Below, piece after piece: positions 48,821 through 60,269 of a DNA stretch of 64,000 bases. Origin of the DNA: Hyperoodon ampullatus (Eukaryota; Chordata; Mammalia; Artiodactyla; Ziphiidae); assembly GCA_949752795.1 (NCBI GenBank), contig OX457071.1, positions 30,612,800-30,676,799 of the forward strand. Direction: 5' to 3'. Position numbers and translations under genes: made by a program. The notes under the pieces were generated by a model. The model saw nothing but the letters and a program-made list of their open reading frames with translations. It was not told where the DNA came from and did not search any database. Numbering within the stretch: position 1 is the stretch's first letter; every line of letters begins with the position of its first letter.

Positions 48821-49117
48821 CTAGTGCACTATACTTATGAATATATTTTTGATCAGCTTATAAGGGTCCACAAAACAAAGATAAATAAACCTTTCTGGAT
48901 TATTATTGGGGTTGCATTGAATTGATATGACATGTTTTTGGAGAGAAATGACATCTTCAAAATAAAAAAAATATTTTCAGTCTCATAACTTGGTATCTTT
49001 AATCATTTATTTAGGTCTATTTAATGTCTTGTGATAATTTTTTTTAGATAAGAAGTATTTTATTTAATGGAAACAGTAAAAATTCTGTAACATGGCCTTA
49101 TTAATTTTGCCTGCATA

Positions 49118-49342
49118 TCATTTTTCTAGTTTTATTGAGATATAATTGACATACATCACTGTGTAAGTTTGTGTACAGCATAATGGTTTAACTTTACATA
49201 TATTGTGAAATGATTATTGCTGTAAGTTTAGTTAGCATCCATCAACTCATGGATACAATAGAAAGAAATAGCAAAAAAAAAAAGAGAGAGAGAGAAGAAG
49301 AAAGTTTTTTTCCTTGTGATGAGAACTCTTAGGGTTTGGTCT
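49118..49342 (-). mobile_element. Old L1M 3' UTR remnant
   Basis: TAGTTTTATTGAGATATAAT, GTACAGCATAATGGTTTAAC and GTGATGAGAACTCTTAGG are antisense L1M landmarks. An A/GA-rich patch at 49270-49305 interrupts it, and a long CHR SINE follows. Confidence 0.8.
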
Positions 49343-49360
49343 CCTGAGTTTTGTTTTTTT

Positions 49361-49689
49361 TAATAAATTTATTTATTTTATTTATTTTTTATTTGTGCGT
49401 CGGGTCTTCGTTGCTGTGTGTGGGCTTTCTCTAGTTGCGGTGAGTGGGGGCTACTCTTCGTTGCGGTGCGTGGGCTTCTATTGCAGTGGCTTCTCTTGTT
49501 GTGGAGCACGGGCTCTAGGCACGCGGGTTCAGTAGTTGTGGCTCGTGGGCTCTAGAGCTCAGGCTCAGTAGTTGTAGTGCACGGGCTTAGCTGCTCCGCG
49601 GCATGTGGGATCTTCCCAGACCAGGGCTCAAACCCGTGTCCCCTGCATTGGCAGGTGGATTCTTAACCACTGCGCCGCCAGGGAAGCCC
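49361..49689 (-). mobile_element. Long CHR-type SINE (older form)
   Basis: AT-rich tail, TCGGGTCTTCGTTGCTGTGT, repeated CAGTAGTTGTGG, and head ending CGCCAGGGAAGCCC. Flanked by CCTGAGTTTTGTTTTT and CCTGAGTTTGGTTTTT. Confidence 0.93.
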
Positions 49690-50739
49690 CCTGAGTTTGG
49701 TTTTTGAACCAGCCGTACTGTGTACTTTACACAGTGACTGTAATACACTGTTTTATATTGATTTTTTGGACGATAGGTCATGTGTGAAAGTTTCGGGGCA
49801 ATGCAGGTGGTACTGTGTGTAAGTCCGGAGTTTTGTGTAGTCAGCATTGCCACCTTTGCTTCTGCCCTCTTGAGTCCAGTGATCATTCAAGCTGAGGCTA
49901 GAGAGATTGGTAGAATTTCCATCTTTCTCTTAATTGCGTTCAGTTTTTGAAAGCTAATATTGGTCCTTTATTATTTTCTCCTATTTCCAAAAGTAAGATT
50001 TTTTTGTAGTAAATCTTTAATAAGGCCAAAGCACAATAGTGGCATTATTTCTTTGTTTAAAAATTTTTTACAGAATTATGTTTTCCTGTGTAGCAGTTTC
50101 CAGATATAATATTAGAAGTATGAGGGAACCCAAGGATTTGATTAGGCCAGCTTGTGAGAGGGACTGATAAAGTTAAGATACTGACATATTGTTAATGGAA
50201 AATCAGAATCAGGGAGGAAGTACCTCTTAAATAAAACATCATATTGATTTAAAGTGAAATTGTTTGCTTTTACAAAACTTTTCCAGGAAAGCACATAACA
50301 CGCAAAGTGAATCCATAGCTGTGTTTTAAAGAATAGCAACTTCTATTCCAAGTTAATATTCTTTCTTTATCACCCCTCAGTTTTACATGTTTTAAACTAA
50401 GCTGTAAATTTAACTTGAATAATTTTAACATTTCCAAAGACATATCTCAAAAAGCAATTTAAAGGAAACATTGACATTTTGAAGTCAAACACAACCCCCT
50501 TTCTTATGAAAGCAGTCAGCTTATTTTAACTGAACATTTATTTGCTCTTAAGATAGAAATACCTTTAGCAGAAACTTTTCTCCAGGATTGAGATTTTTTA
50601 ATGATGTGAACCTTACATTAATATGACCATTTAATTCTGGTCATACATAGTCATTTATTTTGTGAATGGAGTGGTGATTGGCAAATACGTTTGCTTTCAT
50701 GTAAAGCTTGACTATGACATGTACCAACTGCAGACCCTT
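49690..50739. other. AT-rich non-coding stretch
   Basis: Nothing recognised. Confidence 0.5.
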
Positions 50740-50930
50740 ATGTGACCTCTGTGCGTAGAGTACCGTTGTACCTTCTCTTCCCTCCATACGTTGCTTTCCT
50801 GGTGGATGACCAGGCTGTGAGTTTCTCAAGATCAAAGGTGATATCATTTCTGTGTCTGTAGCCCCAGCATGTGCAACAGTGCCAGGCAATAGTGTGTGCT
50901 TAATAAATGTGGATTGAATGAATATGACTA
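50740..50930 (+). repeat. L2 3'-end remnant
   Basis: GTAGCCCCAGCATGTGCAAC, CAGTGCCAGGCAATAGTGTG and CTTAATAAATGTGGATTGAA give the recognisable final segment of L2. The left edge is approximate. Confidence 0.65.
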
Positions 50931-52943
50931 AAAGTATGTCTGTATAGCGAACAGTGTTTGCTACTGACAGGTTTTCTTTCTGAAAAATTTGTTTTTAAAT
51001 AATTACAGGTTCCTAGGAATTCTCCTGGGTCTTGTACAAAGCAGATCTTGTATCCCTTTACCCAGTTTCCCTCGGTGGTAACGTTTTGCCTGACTGTAGT
51101 GCAAAATCAAAACCAAGACATCGGTCCAATCTGCAACGCTTGTTCAGATTTCACTAGTTTTACATGCAGTCATTTGTGTGTGCTTGCGTGTATAGTTCTG
51201 TGCAGTTTTGTCACATGTGCAGATTTATTTAACTGCTATCACAGGCAGAAGGCTTCCTTGTGCTACCCTTTTATTGTTCACCTCCCTACCCCCATGCAAC
51301 AGGTTTTTAATAGTGCTGACTCTGCTTTGCATTCACTTATGCATTAACCGTGGCACGTAAAAGAATTACGTTTCTGTTCAAGAAAAGGGAGCAGCAGTGA
51401 TAGCATTCGTGATTGTTCCCCAGTCTGTAGGTCATCTCTCACACACGAACAGTTTACATCTTTCCTATTTTAAAGAAACATTACCTTAAAGTTGGCTTCC
51501 CCAAAGTTAGGAATCATCAACATTATCATCATGGGAGTCTACTTCCATTTGTTGGAATTTAGAGACCGCATGGTATATTCATTATCCAGAAAATGCGTGA
51601 GGTTGCAAAACATAAATCGAATGCTAAAAATGGGGATCCACAGTGTTAATGAGTCAGATATTGACAAGTGAATCTTAGGAAATGATCTTGAGCCTGAAAA
51701 CCTGATGCAATCTCATGTGCCCTGAATGGGTGTGTCCAGTGGGTTTTAGTTGATGTGACCACGGATTCCTTGTGCATGATGGAGGCTGTAAGGCTGGATG
51801 CATGCAGTAGGCTTAGTGTGTCTAAACGTGTGACTTTATGTGTTGAAAGGGAATCTGTCCCTTGGGGTGAATATAGCAGGCTGGGTCGCAGATATGACCA
51901 CCTATGTTTATATAAGTACGGAGGAAACTTTTGGTGTAGAAGGGAAAAAACAGATGCTTGTGGACGTTTTCCTTTAGGAAGTCGTTTGAAATTTTGAAAA
52001 TGAATCTCTTTTACTCTCATGTCCTAAAGATACTATTGTATCTCGTGTCTGGGGATGAGAGAGAAGGCAGTGTCTCTCCTCCTTCCCTCGCCTACTTATT
52101 CTCTCACATTTCATTATGCTGGAAGGCAAAGTGGTGGAAGTGGCTTGGGAGTTTCATCCCTGGGAGTGAAAGGACCCTCCCCTGCTGACTCTGCTTCTTG
52201 CCTTTCTTCCTTCTCCAGCCTCTCCCTGGAGCACCTGCTGGGCCAGGAGCTATTGGGAAAGACCTGTTTTGTAAAGAAAAGCCTCCAGGTGACACTCCCC
52301 AGATCTGGGATCAGAAAAGTACTGCCACCTACTCAGGGTGAAAAACCTGCAACCTGTCTTGGGCCCACTGAGCCCCTGCTGGGCGTGGAATGTGGGTTTG
52401 TGCGTGCGCTCTGAGCAGATCTGGGAGTCTGCAGGTGGGCGTGGGGATACCACGTCTGGGTTAGTGTTTGGCTAAGCCTTTAAAAATAGCTTGTTTTTCG
52501 TTTTTTTGGAATATAACCTCCCTGTTCCAGTTTATTAACCAACAATTTTAAATTCTTACACTAGGTGCTGTGGGAAGTTTTAAAAAAAAGGCTTTATCTT
52601 TGAGGAGCTAACAATCTCTTCAGAGGATTTATCTACTAGTGGGAGAAAAAGAGATTTACCAGGAATGCAAAATAATAGGCCACGGACTATTTTAAGTTCT
52701 GAGAGAATACATTGTTAAGCTGATGGAAGTGGTCTGGGTGCAATCTGTGAAGACTTAGAGAAGGGGCTTTTCCAGACAGTTCACAAGGAGTGGATGACTG
52801 CTGGGCATTGAAGAAGGGGGCCCTTGGCTAATATGTGCCATGGTGTGGAGGTGAGCAGGTGTCCTGGGTTCAGGTCCTGCCACTTGCTGGACTTGTTAAT
52901 TCAAGTTGAGTTCCTTCGCTGACTATAAAATCCCTGCTGTCGA
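50931..52943. other. Non-coding stretch
   Basis: No gene recognised. Several overlapping frames at 51646-52453 on both strands have no domain and overlap each other. Confidence 0.5.
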
Positions 52944-53465
52944 CTGAAAAAAAAAAAAAAAAAAAGCACAACCTAAAAGACTTGTATTTTATTTGGTGGA
53001 CAAAACTGAGGACTTGAGCCTAGGAGACAGCATCTCAGAGAACTCTGAGGGACCGCTCCCAAGAGGCAAGGAGGGAGCCGGGTGTATAGGAGTTTTTGCA
53101 GCAGAGACCAGATAGTCGGAACATCAAAAGATAACTGTTAATTAAAGAAAACCAGACATCTCAGGTTAAATAATTTAGCATTTTTCTATATATGGGAAGA
53201 TGCAGGAGCCTGGACTCACTGAAGTCATTCCTTTGCTATGCACCTCAGCTGTGTGTCGCCAGTATCCTGTACTTTCTCATCCTGAGTCCCCTGAGGGTGC
53301 ATCCTCAGGGGTGGCTGCGGCATTTGACTGCTAGGTGGGCGGGCATCCTGTTTCTATCCTGAGTTCTCTCAAGGCTCACTGTTGGGGACACTGTATGTGA
53401 TGGCTTCATGGCTGCAACATCCTTTGTTTATTGATACGGCAGGCAGTATTTTTCATTCATACTGT
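52944..53465. mobile_element. Possible LTR-like cetartiodactyl repeat
   Basis: A block beginning TG plus 19 A, then GCACAACCTAAAAGACTTG, and running to AGGCAGTATTTTTCATTC, looks like a repeat I have seen in cetartiodactyl genomes. Its family is uncertain. Read on the minus strand, an AATAAA-type signal lies near 53432, as in many LTRs. No internal viral gene is present. Confidence 0.3.
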
Positions 53466-53577
53466 CCTAAAGTTGTGAATACTAAATAATGTTTACCAAA
53501 AAAGCTCTGTAAACTGCACAACCCTACACAGATTTGAATTCTTGCTCTTTGATTATCAGTCTTAGAAATCAAAGGTT

Positions 53578-53797
53578 ATTTATTTATTTATTATTATTAT
53601 TTTTTGCGGTACGCGGGCCTCTCACTGTTGTGGCCTCTCCGGTTGCGGAGCACAGGCTCCAGACGTGCAGGCCCAGCGGCCATGGCTCATGGGCCCAGCC
53701 GCTCCGCGGCATGTGGGATCTTCCTGGACTGGGGCACGAACCCGTGTCCCCTGCATCGGCAGGCAGACTCTCAACCACTGCGCCACCAGGAAAGCCC
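53578..53797 (-). mobile_element. CHR-type SINE with (TAA)n/(TAAA)n tail
   Basis: Full reverse copy whose tail has become TTTA and TTA repeats. The head carries one change (CACCAGGAAAGCCC). Confidence 0.93.
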
Positions 53798-54857
53798 TTT
53801 ATTTCTTTTGTCTACGCTTTAAAACTGCAGAGCATTGGAAAGTACACTGGTATTTACCTATATTTAAGAGCATGAAATGGTACTGAAATAACCCAGTTCA
53901 GCAGATCACTTTAGGATGAAATATGTTTTCCCCTTTCAACCTGTCAGGAATGAATTTTTAGAATGATTATACTCCTCTCCAGCTTTTCTAAATATGTGTG
54001 AGGGAAAGACGGATTACTTCCGAAGAAGGACTGTGGAAGGGCAGCTTTTTGTTTGGCTTCAATCTGACTTTACATTTTTCCTAGAAAAACAAATGCCAAC
54101 AAACAAGACAAAAAGCTGTATGGAACCAAAGCTAAAGGAACTTGCCTTCCTCCCTCGAGGACCTGTTTATATGCCAGCTACTGCAGTGGGGATCAAAAAT
54201 CCTCATCATTTCTGCCATGATTCAAGTAATCAAATTAATAAAAATAAATATATCATTTCCAACCGAGATCTACTGTAGGATACAGGGAAAAATCCTGAGT
54301 GCTTTGTAACAGGCACCTGTGAGGCCGTTCTCCCTGAGGAAGTAATTTGAGTACAGATGTGAAGTAAGCTGGGGGATCAACAAGCCTGGAAAGCAGAACA
54401 GAGGTATATGGATGGAGATAAAAATTAATTGCTAAAAATATGAAGCCACCGTGTATGACTTGCCTTTTTATAATATTCTGCTCCGGAAGCTTAGATAAAG
54501 CCGCTTCTATATCATCTTTAATACAGTGGTTTGGCTAAGCATTATGCTTGGTCCAACCTGAGATATTTTCAGAAATAATTCTCTAAGATTTCAAATACAT
54601 CTTCCTAATACTTTGCTTCATAAAACTGAATCAGAGTAATGTATAAAAGGTACTAAAGTAAGATTTAGATGAATACTTTTATAAATCTGTATGGGTGAAG
54701 AATTGCTAAAGGATGACACTGAATCCAGAAATCATAAATTGGAAATAGATGGGTATACTTGACTAAAAAAACTAAACACATCTTTATAATAAAAATTTGG
54801 TGAATTGAAATGACAGATTATAATGTGGAAAAAAACTATCTGAAATATATATAGCAG
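53798..54857. other. AT-rich non-coding stretch
   Basis: No gene supported. The plus-strand frame at 53994-54278 has no recognised domain and AT-rich codon use. Confidence 0.45.
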
Positions 54858-54863
54858 TGAAAA

Positions 54864-54869
<6 letters not shown>

Positions 54870-54929
<60 letters not shown>

Positions 54930-55121
54930 GTGGTACGCGGACCTCTCACTGCTGTGGCCTCTCCCGTTGCAGAGCACAGGCTCCGGACGTGCAGGCTCAG
55001 TGGCCATGGCTCACGGGCCCAGCCGCTCCGCGGCATGTGGGATCTTCCCAGACCGGGGCATGAACCCGTGTCCCCTGCATCGGCAGGCGGACTCTCAACC
55101 ACTGCGCCACCAGGGAAGCCC
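54870..55121 (-). mobile_element. CHR-type SINE with (AT)n tail
   Basis: Full reverse copy. The tail is 18 T followed outward by about 22 AT units (54868-54912). GAAAATTCATAT occurs before the AT tract and after the head, placing the microsatellite inside the insertion. Confidence 0.95.
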
Positions 55122-55179
55122 GAAAATTCATATTTTTAAGGGAAGAAATCTCTTAACCAGAATAAGGCAACTGCCCTAG

Positions 55180-55860
55180 TATAAAGATGGGAAAAGATTT
55201 GAACAGGGATTTTACAGAAGAAGACATACACGTGACCAGTGAACTGATGAATTCATGTTTAGTCTCATCGATAGTCCAAGAAGTTCAAATTAGAACCATT
55301 TTTTTCTGCTGTCATATTGGGTAAGATGAAAATAGATGACCACACCGGGATTTCCCTGGTGGTTGGTCCAGTGGCTTAGACTCCGTGCCCCCAGTGCAGG
55401 GGTCCTGGGTTTGATCCCTGGTCAGGGCACTAGATCCCACCTGCTGCAACTAAGAGTTCGCATGCTGCAACTAAGACCTGGCGCAGCCAAACAAATAAAT
55501 AAATAAATATTAAAAAAAGAAAGAAAGAAAAGAAAAAGATGGCCTTACCAAACGCTGGGGAGGATGTGGTAAATACTCATGCATGTGCATTGATGAAGCA
55601 TGTGTAAATGTGTACTTTTCTGTGGAAATATGTATAAACATTTAAAATGTGAGTACCCTTTGGGCCAGAAATTTTACTTCTAGGAATTTATTCCAAAAAT
55701 GTGATTATGAATATGTGCAAAGATCTGGCTACAATCATGCTCACCAGAGTATCGTTATCATTAAAAATTATGAAGCAATCAAAACGTCAAATAGAGATAG
55801 TTAAACAAATATAGTACATTGATAGAAAAACACTAAGCTGCTGTTAAAAACAACATATTT
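55180..55860 (+). mobile_element. Old L1 ORF2 remnant, sense strand, split by a SINE
   Basis: Sense-oriented ORF2 3' part: GATGGGAAAAGATTTGAACA, GAAGAAGACATACACGTGAC. After the SINE come AAACGCTGGGGAGGATGTGG, AATTTTACTTCTAGGAATTT and AAACACTAAGCTGCTGTTAA. All frames are broken. It is the only plus-strand L1 I see here. Confidence 0.75.
55347..55530 (+). mobile_element. Short old tRNA-Glu SINE nested in L1
   Basis: Head GGGATTTCCCTGGTGGTTGG, B-box-like GGGTTTGATCCCTGG, body CTGCAACTAAGAG repeated, tail of TAAA units. Flanks AAAATAGATGACC and AAAAAGATGGCC form an imperfect duplication. Confidence 0.88.
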
Positions 55861-55944
55861 TTGAATTTATTGATAGGGAAATTTGTCAGTGAAGTGTTGT
55901 CAACTGAAGGAAGCAGATTACAAAATGGCATTTATATCAAGGAT

Positions 55945-56150
55945 ATATAGTAATGTTGAAAATGTGCTATATGTTAGATCCTTTGCTAAGTGCTTTACAT
56001 TGATTATCTCCCTTAATAACCACAACATTTCTCCTACTAAATATTATTGGCCCCATTTTACAGATTAACAAACAGAAGCATCAGGAAGATAAATAGCTCA
56101 AGGTTGCAGCAGTAGGAGGTATAGAGCCAAGATTTAATGAGTAGTTTCTG
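55945..56150 (-). repeat. MIR element
   Basis: Reverse MIR core: TTTGCTAAGTGCTTTACATT, CTCCCTTAATAACCACAACA, CCCCATTTTACAGATTAACA and CTCAAGGTTGCAGCAGTAGG, in order. Confidence 0.85.
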
Positions 56151-56642
56151 GAATTAAACTTTTGTGTGTGTGTGTGTGTGCATATATGAAAGGGCACAGC
56201 AAATATGGTAACAATGCTTCCTGTTTGTTACTAGTATGTCAAGTGATTTAAATTTTCTTATTTGTACCTTTAGGCATTCTCTGAGGATTTTAGAATATGC
56301 ACATTGTACTTTTCTCATCAGAAAAAGCAAAGCTATTTTTATTTTTTGATGTTTGTATTATAAGTAGCAGTTTTTAGATTTTTAGAAGTAGGTACACTAG
56401 CTCTAATTTGTATACAGTGTGTGTCAACTTTTACTTTAAGAGGAAGAGTTGAAGAAATCTATGAATGATGAGCATATATAGTTGGCATTTTTCATAACAC
56501 CCATGGGACATTGCATATTAGGAAATTAGTAAATGATGTTTTCTGTGGTACTTTTTAGGGTAGATACAACAAAAATTGAGTTTTATAGAATAAAAACAAT
56601 TGAACATTGGACACATTTATCAGTTTAAAATTTTAAGTACTA
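56151..56642. other. AT-rich non-coding stretch
   Basis: Nothing recognised beyond a short TG run at about 56163-56180. Confidence 0.5.
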
Positions 56643-56849
56643 TTTTTTTTTTTTTTTGTGGTATGCGGGCCTCTCACTGCTGTGGCCTCTCCCGTTGCGG
56701 AGCACAGGCTCTGGACGCGCAGGCTCAGCGGCCATGGTTCACGGGCCCAGCTGCTCTGCGGCATGTGGGATCTTCCCGGAATGGGGCACGAACCCGTGTC
56801 CCCTGCATCGGCAGGCGGACTCTCAACCACTGCGCCACCAGGGAAGCCC
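56643..56849 (-). mobile_element. CHR-type tRNA-Glu SINE (young form)
   Basis: Full reverse copy flanked by TTAAGTACTATTTT on both sides. Confidence 0.96.
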
Positions 56850-57436
56850 TTAAGTACTATTTTGAAAAATCAAAAAAGGAAAGAGTTCATATAAAGGTAA
56901 TTTTATTTTTATCAACAAGCCTTTAAGTATTTACTGAATATGGAGAATTTCCAGGAATAAAGAAGAAGTGTAAGATGCAGAATTAACAATCTAGTTATAG
57001 ACACAAAACGTCAGAAACAGATAATCTGTATGTATTTAAAACAGTATGTTATTAGGTGGTAAGTGGTAAACTTGAGATGAAAATACAGAAATAAAACTGA
57101 GTCATAAGGGTAGGGTTGTATATAGGTATATACTTGTATATAAAGTACTATACAAGTATGCTTATAAAGTGTAAGATGGATAGGGTTGGATAATACTCAC
57201 GTGTAATAGGGAAGGTACATGGAGAAAGTAAGGATTGGGTTGACACTGAACACTGGATCGGTGGCAGGTAGCCTGAGCAAGTGGTCGAAGCCAGAGTGAG
57301 CAGGATGGGAGCAGGCGTTTAGTTCAGTAAAGGTTGGCAGGAGGTGGGAAGTAAAGTAAGGCGAGGGCAGATTATAGAGATTCCAGTGTGAAGCATTTAT
57401 GTAGAAAGTTTGACAGATTAAAAAAAAAAATTCGAG
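56850..57436. other. Non-coding stretch
   Basis: Nothing recognised. Confidence 0.5.
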
Positions 57437-57643
57437 GGGGCTTCCCTGGTGGCGCAGTGGTTGAGAGTCGGCCTGCCGATGCAGGGGACGCGGGTTCGTG
57501 TCCCGGTCCGGGAAGATCCTACATGCTGCGGAGCGGCTGGGCCCATGAGCCATGGCTGCTGAGCCTGCGCGTCCAGAGCCTGTGCTCCGCAACGGGAGAG
57601 GCCACAACAGTGAGAGGCCCGCGTACCGAAAAAAAAAAAAAAA
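57437..57643 (+). mobile_element. CHR-type tRNA-Glu SINE (young form)
   Basis: Complete forward copy. AAAAAAAATTCGAGG lies on both sides, so the tail's true end is ambiguous because the target itself starts with A. Confidence 0.95.
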
Positions 57644-57750
57644 ATTCGAGGCTGTCTACAGGCTTAATTATAATAGTTTTCCCAAAGTTTCTCTTCAGTT
57701 CGATAGATTTATTAAAGGAAGGTCCTTTAATCAAGAAGAGTCCATGCCTG

Positions 57751-58078
57751 GGACTTCCCTTGTGGCTCAGTGGTTGAGAATCCGCCTGGCCAGTGCAGGG
57801 GACACGGGTTCGAGCCCTGGTCCAGCAAGATCCCACATGCCGTGGAGCAACTAAGCCCGTGCGCCACAAGGACTGAGTCTGTGCTCTGGAGCCCGCAAGC
57901 CACGACTACTGAGCTCGCATGCCGCAACTACTGAAGCCCGTGCACCTAGAGCCCGTGCTCCACAACAGGAGAAGCCACCGCAATGAGAAGCCCATGCACC
58001 GCAACGAAGAGTAGTCCCTGCTCGCCGCAACTAGAGAAAGCCCGCGCACAACAATGAAGACCCAATGCAGCCATAAAT

Positions 58079-58136
<58 letters not shown>
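57751..58136 (+). mobile_element. Long CHR-type SINE, consensus A and B boxes
   Basis: Forward long form with A box TGGCTCAGTGG (57763-57773) and B box GGTTCGAGCCC (57807-57817), both perfect matches to the tRNA consensus. The body has repeated CCGCAACTACTGAAGC-like units. The tail is GATA units followed by about 26 GA units (58076-58138). AAGAGTCCATGCCT flanks both ends. Confidence 0.96.
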
Positions 58137-58143
<7 letters not shown>

Positions 58144-58614
58144 TCCATGCCTAACAGATTTGGAAGTTCCTGTTATACACCACAGGGTTTTATTTTCAGT
58201 TTTCAAACTGTGCTTTTATGCTATATTAACATCCCATGGATATTACATGAGAAGTAGTGTAGCTGATCAGTCTGATTGGAGCTCTTGTAAGTAGCGTTCT
58301 TAATTAAGAAACTCTGGTTGGATGGGGCTTTACACATCACTTAGTTTGACTTCTCACCTCAGTAAAGAGATTTCTTCTATGATAGTCCCCAAAGGGGATT
58401 ATTTCTAGCTATTTGTTTAAAATGAATAGAAAGAGGAAGATGAAGACGTGTTTGATGCTTAGGCCAAAATTTGAAGTAGCTTGTTTTATCTGTTGAAACA
58501 TATTTATAACTGAAGAAAAATTTAAAAGCACACACCACATGTTTCTTTTTAGAAGATTTATACTTGGGAAGGATCATGTAGAATACTAAATTACCAGTTA
58601 AGTAATTTAATCTT
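58137..58614. other. Non-coding stretch
   Basis: Nothing recognised. Confidence 0.5.
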
Positions 58615-58633
58615 TGAAATGCTTTTTTAAAAA

Positions 58634-58939
58634 ACTTAATTAATTAATTTTATTTAGTTTTTGGCTGCTTTGGCTCTTTGTTGCTGCACGTGGGCTTTCT
58701 CTGGTTGTGGCGAGCGGGGGCAACTCTTCGTTGCGGTGCCCTCGATTCTCATTGTGGTGGCTTTTCTTGTTGCGGAGCAGGGGCTCTAGGCGTGTGGGCT
58801 TCAGTAGTTGTGGCATGCAGGCTCAGTAGTTGTGGCTCGCGGGCTCAGTAGCTGTGGCGCATGGGCTTAGTTGCTCTGCAGCATGTGGGATCTTCCTGGA
58901 CAGGCCGATTCTTAACCACTGCACCACCAGGGAAGTCCC
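58634..58939 (-). mobile_element. Long CHR-type SINE with a deletion in the head
   Basis: AT-rich tail, TTGGCTGCTTTGGCTCTTTG, repeated CAGTAGTTGTGG, and head ending CACCACCAGGGAAGTCCC. Between CTTCCTGGACAG and GCCGATTCTTAACC, about 30 bases that would include the B box are missing. TGAAATGCTTTTTTAAAAA flanks both ends. Confidence 0.93.
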
Positions 58940-58959
58940 TGAAATGCTTTTTTAAAAAC

Positions 58960-59717
58960 CATTTAATCTTTCATTGCAACGTGAAAGAGCATCTTTACAT
59001 CTCTTAAATTAATCTGGCAAGTTGAATATTGTTTTTTGTCAGTGACTTCATAAATATTTTAGTTAGCTTTCTCAAGTAACGAATAAAATGTCACTTGATC
59101 TTTTGGTGTGACTATAATGTATTAAGTATATCATGTTTATATTCTATAGATATTAACTATTTTATTTTATTGTCTTACAGTGTACTCTTTATAATACTGG
59201 ACAGGTAGCGTATTAAGGGTGTATACAAAAAGTATTCACTTCCGGTTCGATAAAAGATCAATTTCTTTGTTAGTAATAATTTAAATCAAATTGATTGTAT
59301 TTATAAATAAATTAACAAATGCTTGTGTGCCTCACACAAATACTAGCTTATTACCAGTAACACGTACATCCTCTAAGTAAAGAAGAGACCTATGATGATG
59401 GTTTTTCATAAACCTAGAATTAAGATTAATCCAGTTCTTTGTACCTGAGATACACCCCATTATTCCAGTTCTTTGTACCTGAGATACACCCCATCAAACT
59501 AAGTTGTATACTCTCCTTGATATTCAGTATACAGTGTATTGTAGGTATAGCTGGTCATTAAGAACAAAGTAGAAGACACCTTCTCTTTATTTGTTGAATG
59601 TAAATTTTATGTACCAAGCCATTCAAGCAAAAGAAACTACAGGAATTGATTTTAAATCAAAGATAATATCATATACAATAGCATTGCTAGACTGATTGAA
59701 TAAATAAGGAGAATTAG
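58960..59717. other. AT-rich non-coding stretch with a short tandem duplication
   Basis: No gene recognised. See the 34-bp duplication at 59431-59494. Confidence 0.5.
59431..59494. repeat. Perfect 34-bp tandem duplication
   Basis: CCAGTTCTTTGTACCTGAGA plus ACACCCCAT-side sequence begins at 59431 and again at 59465, joined by TATT. The copies are identical over 30 bases, so the duplication is recent. Confidence 0.95.
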
Positions 59718-59930
59718 GGCTTCCCTGGTGGCGCAGTGGTTGAGAGTCCGCCTGCCGATGCAGGGGACACGGGTTCGTGGCCCGGTCCGGGAGGATCCCA
59801 CATGCCGCGGAGCAGCTGGGCCCGTGAGCCATAGCCGCTGAGCCTGCACGTCTGGAGCCTGTGCTCCGCAACGGGAGAGGCCACAACAGTGAGAGGCCCG
59901 CGTACCGCACAAAAAAAAAAAAAAAAAAAA
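59718..59930 (+). mobile_element. CHR-type tRNA-Glu SINE (young form)
   Basis: Complete forward copy flanked by AAGGAGAATTAG. The B box is GGTTCGTGGCC, one further change from its neighbours. A tail of about 20. Confidence 0.96.
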
Positions 59931-60139
59931 AAGGAGAATTAGTTAAGAAAGACATTATGGAGAAAGGGAACAAGAATTTGAAAGAGCATAAATATGGGCA
60001 TTAGTGGACCAAGGCAGGTTTACATACAGAAGGAATGGTGAATTGTTGGAGTCTGTGAACCCATCAAGACTTGGACTGTTTACCTAATCTTTACATTTCC
60101 AGGATACAGCATAGTGCCTTGTACATATCGGTGCTCAGT

Positions 60140-60208
60140 TCTTTTCTTCTTCTTCTTCTTCTTCTCCATCATCTCCTCCTCCTCTACTTCCTCCTCCTCC
60201 TTCTTATT
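60140..60208. repeat. (CTT)n/(CCT)n microsatellite
   Basis: TTC units shift to TCC units over about 70 bases, giving a leucine-rich chance frame on the plus strand. Confidence 0.93.
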
Positions 60209-60269
60209 AAATACAGTGCCTTTCAGCTATCAAAAAGGATAGAAAGTAGATTTTAACAAGTTACAGTAT

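Noticed and set aside
53994..54278. 94-residue plus-strand frame as a small gene
   Set aside because: No recognised family, no promoter or splice signal support, AT-rich codons; length is within chance for this composition.
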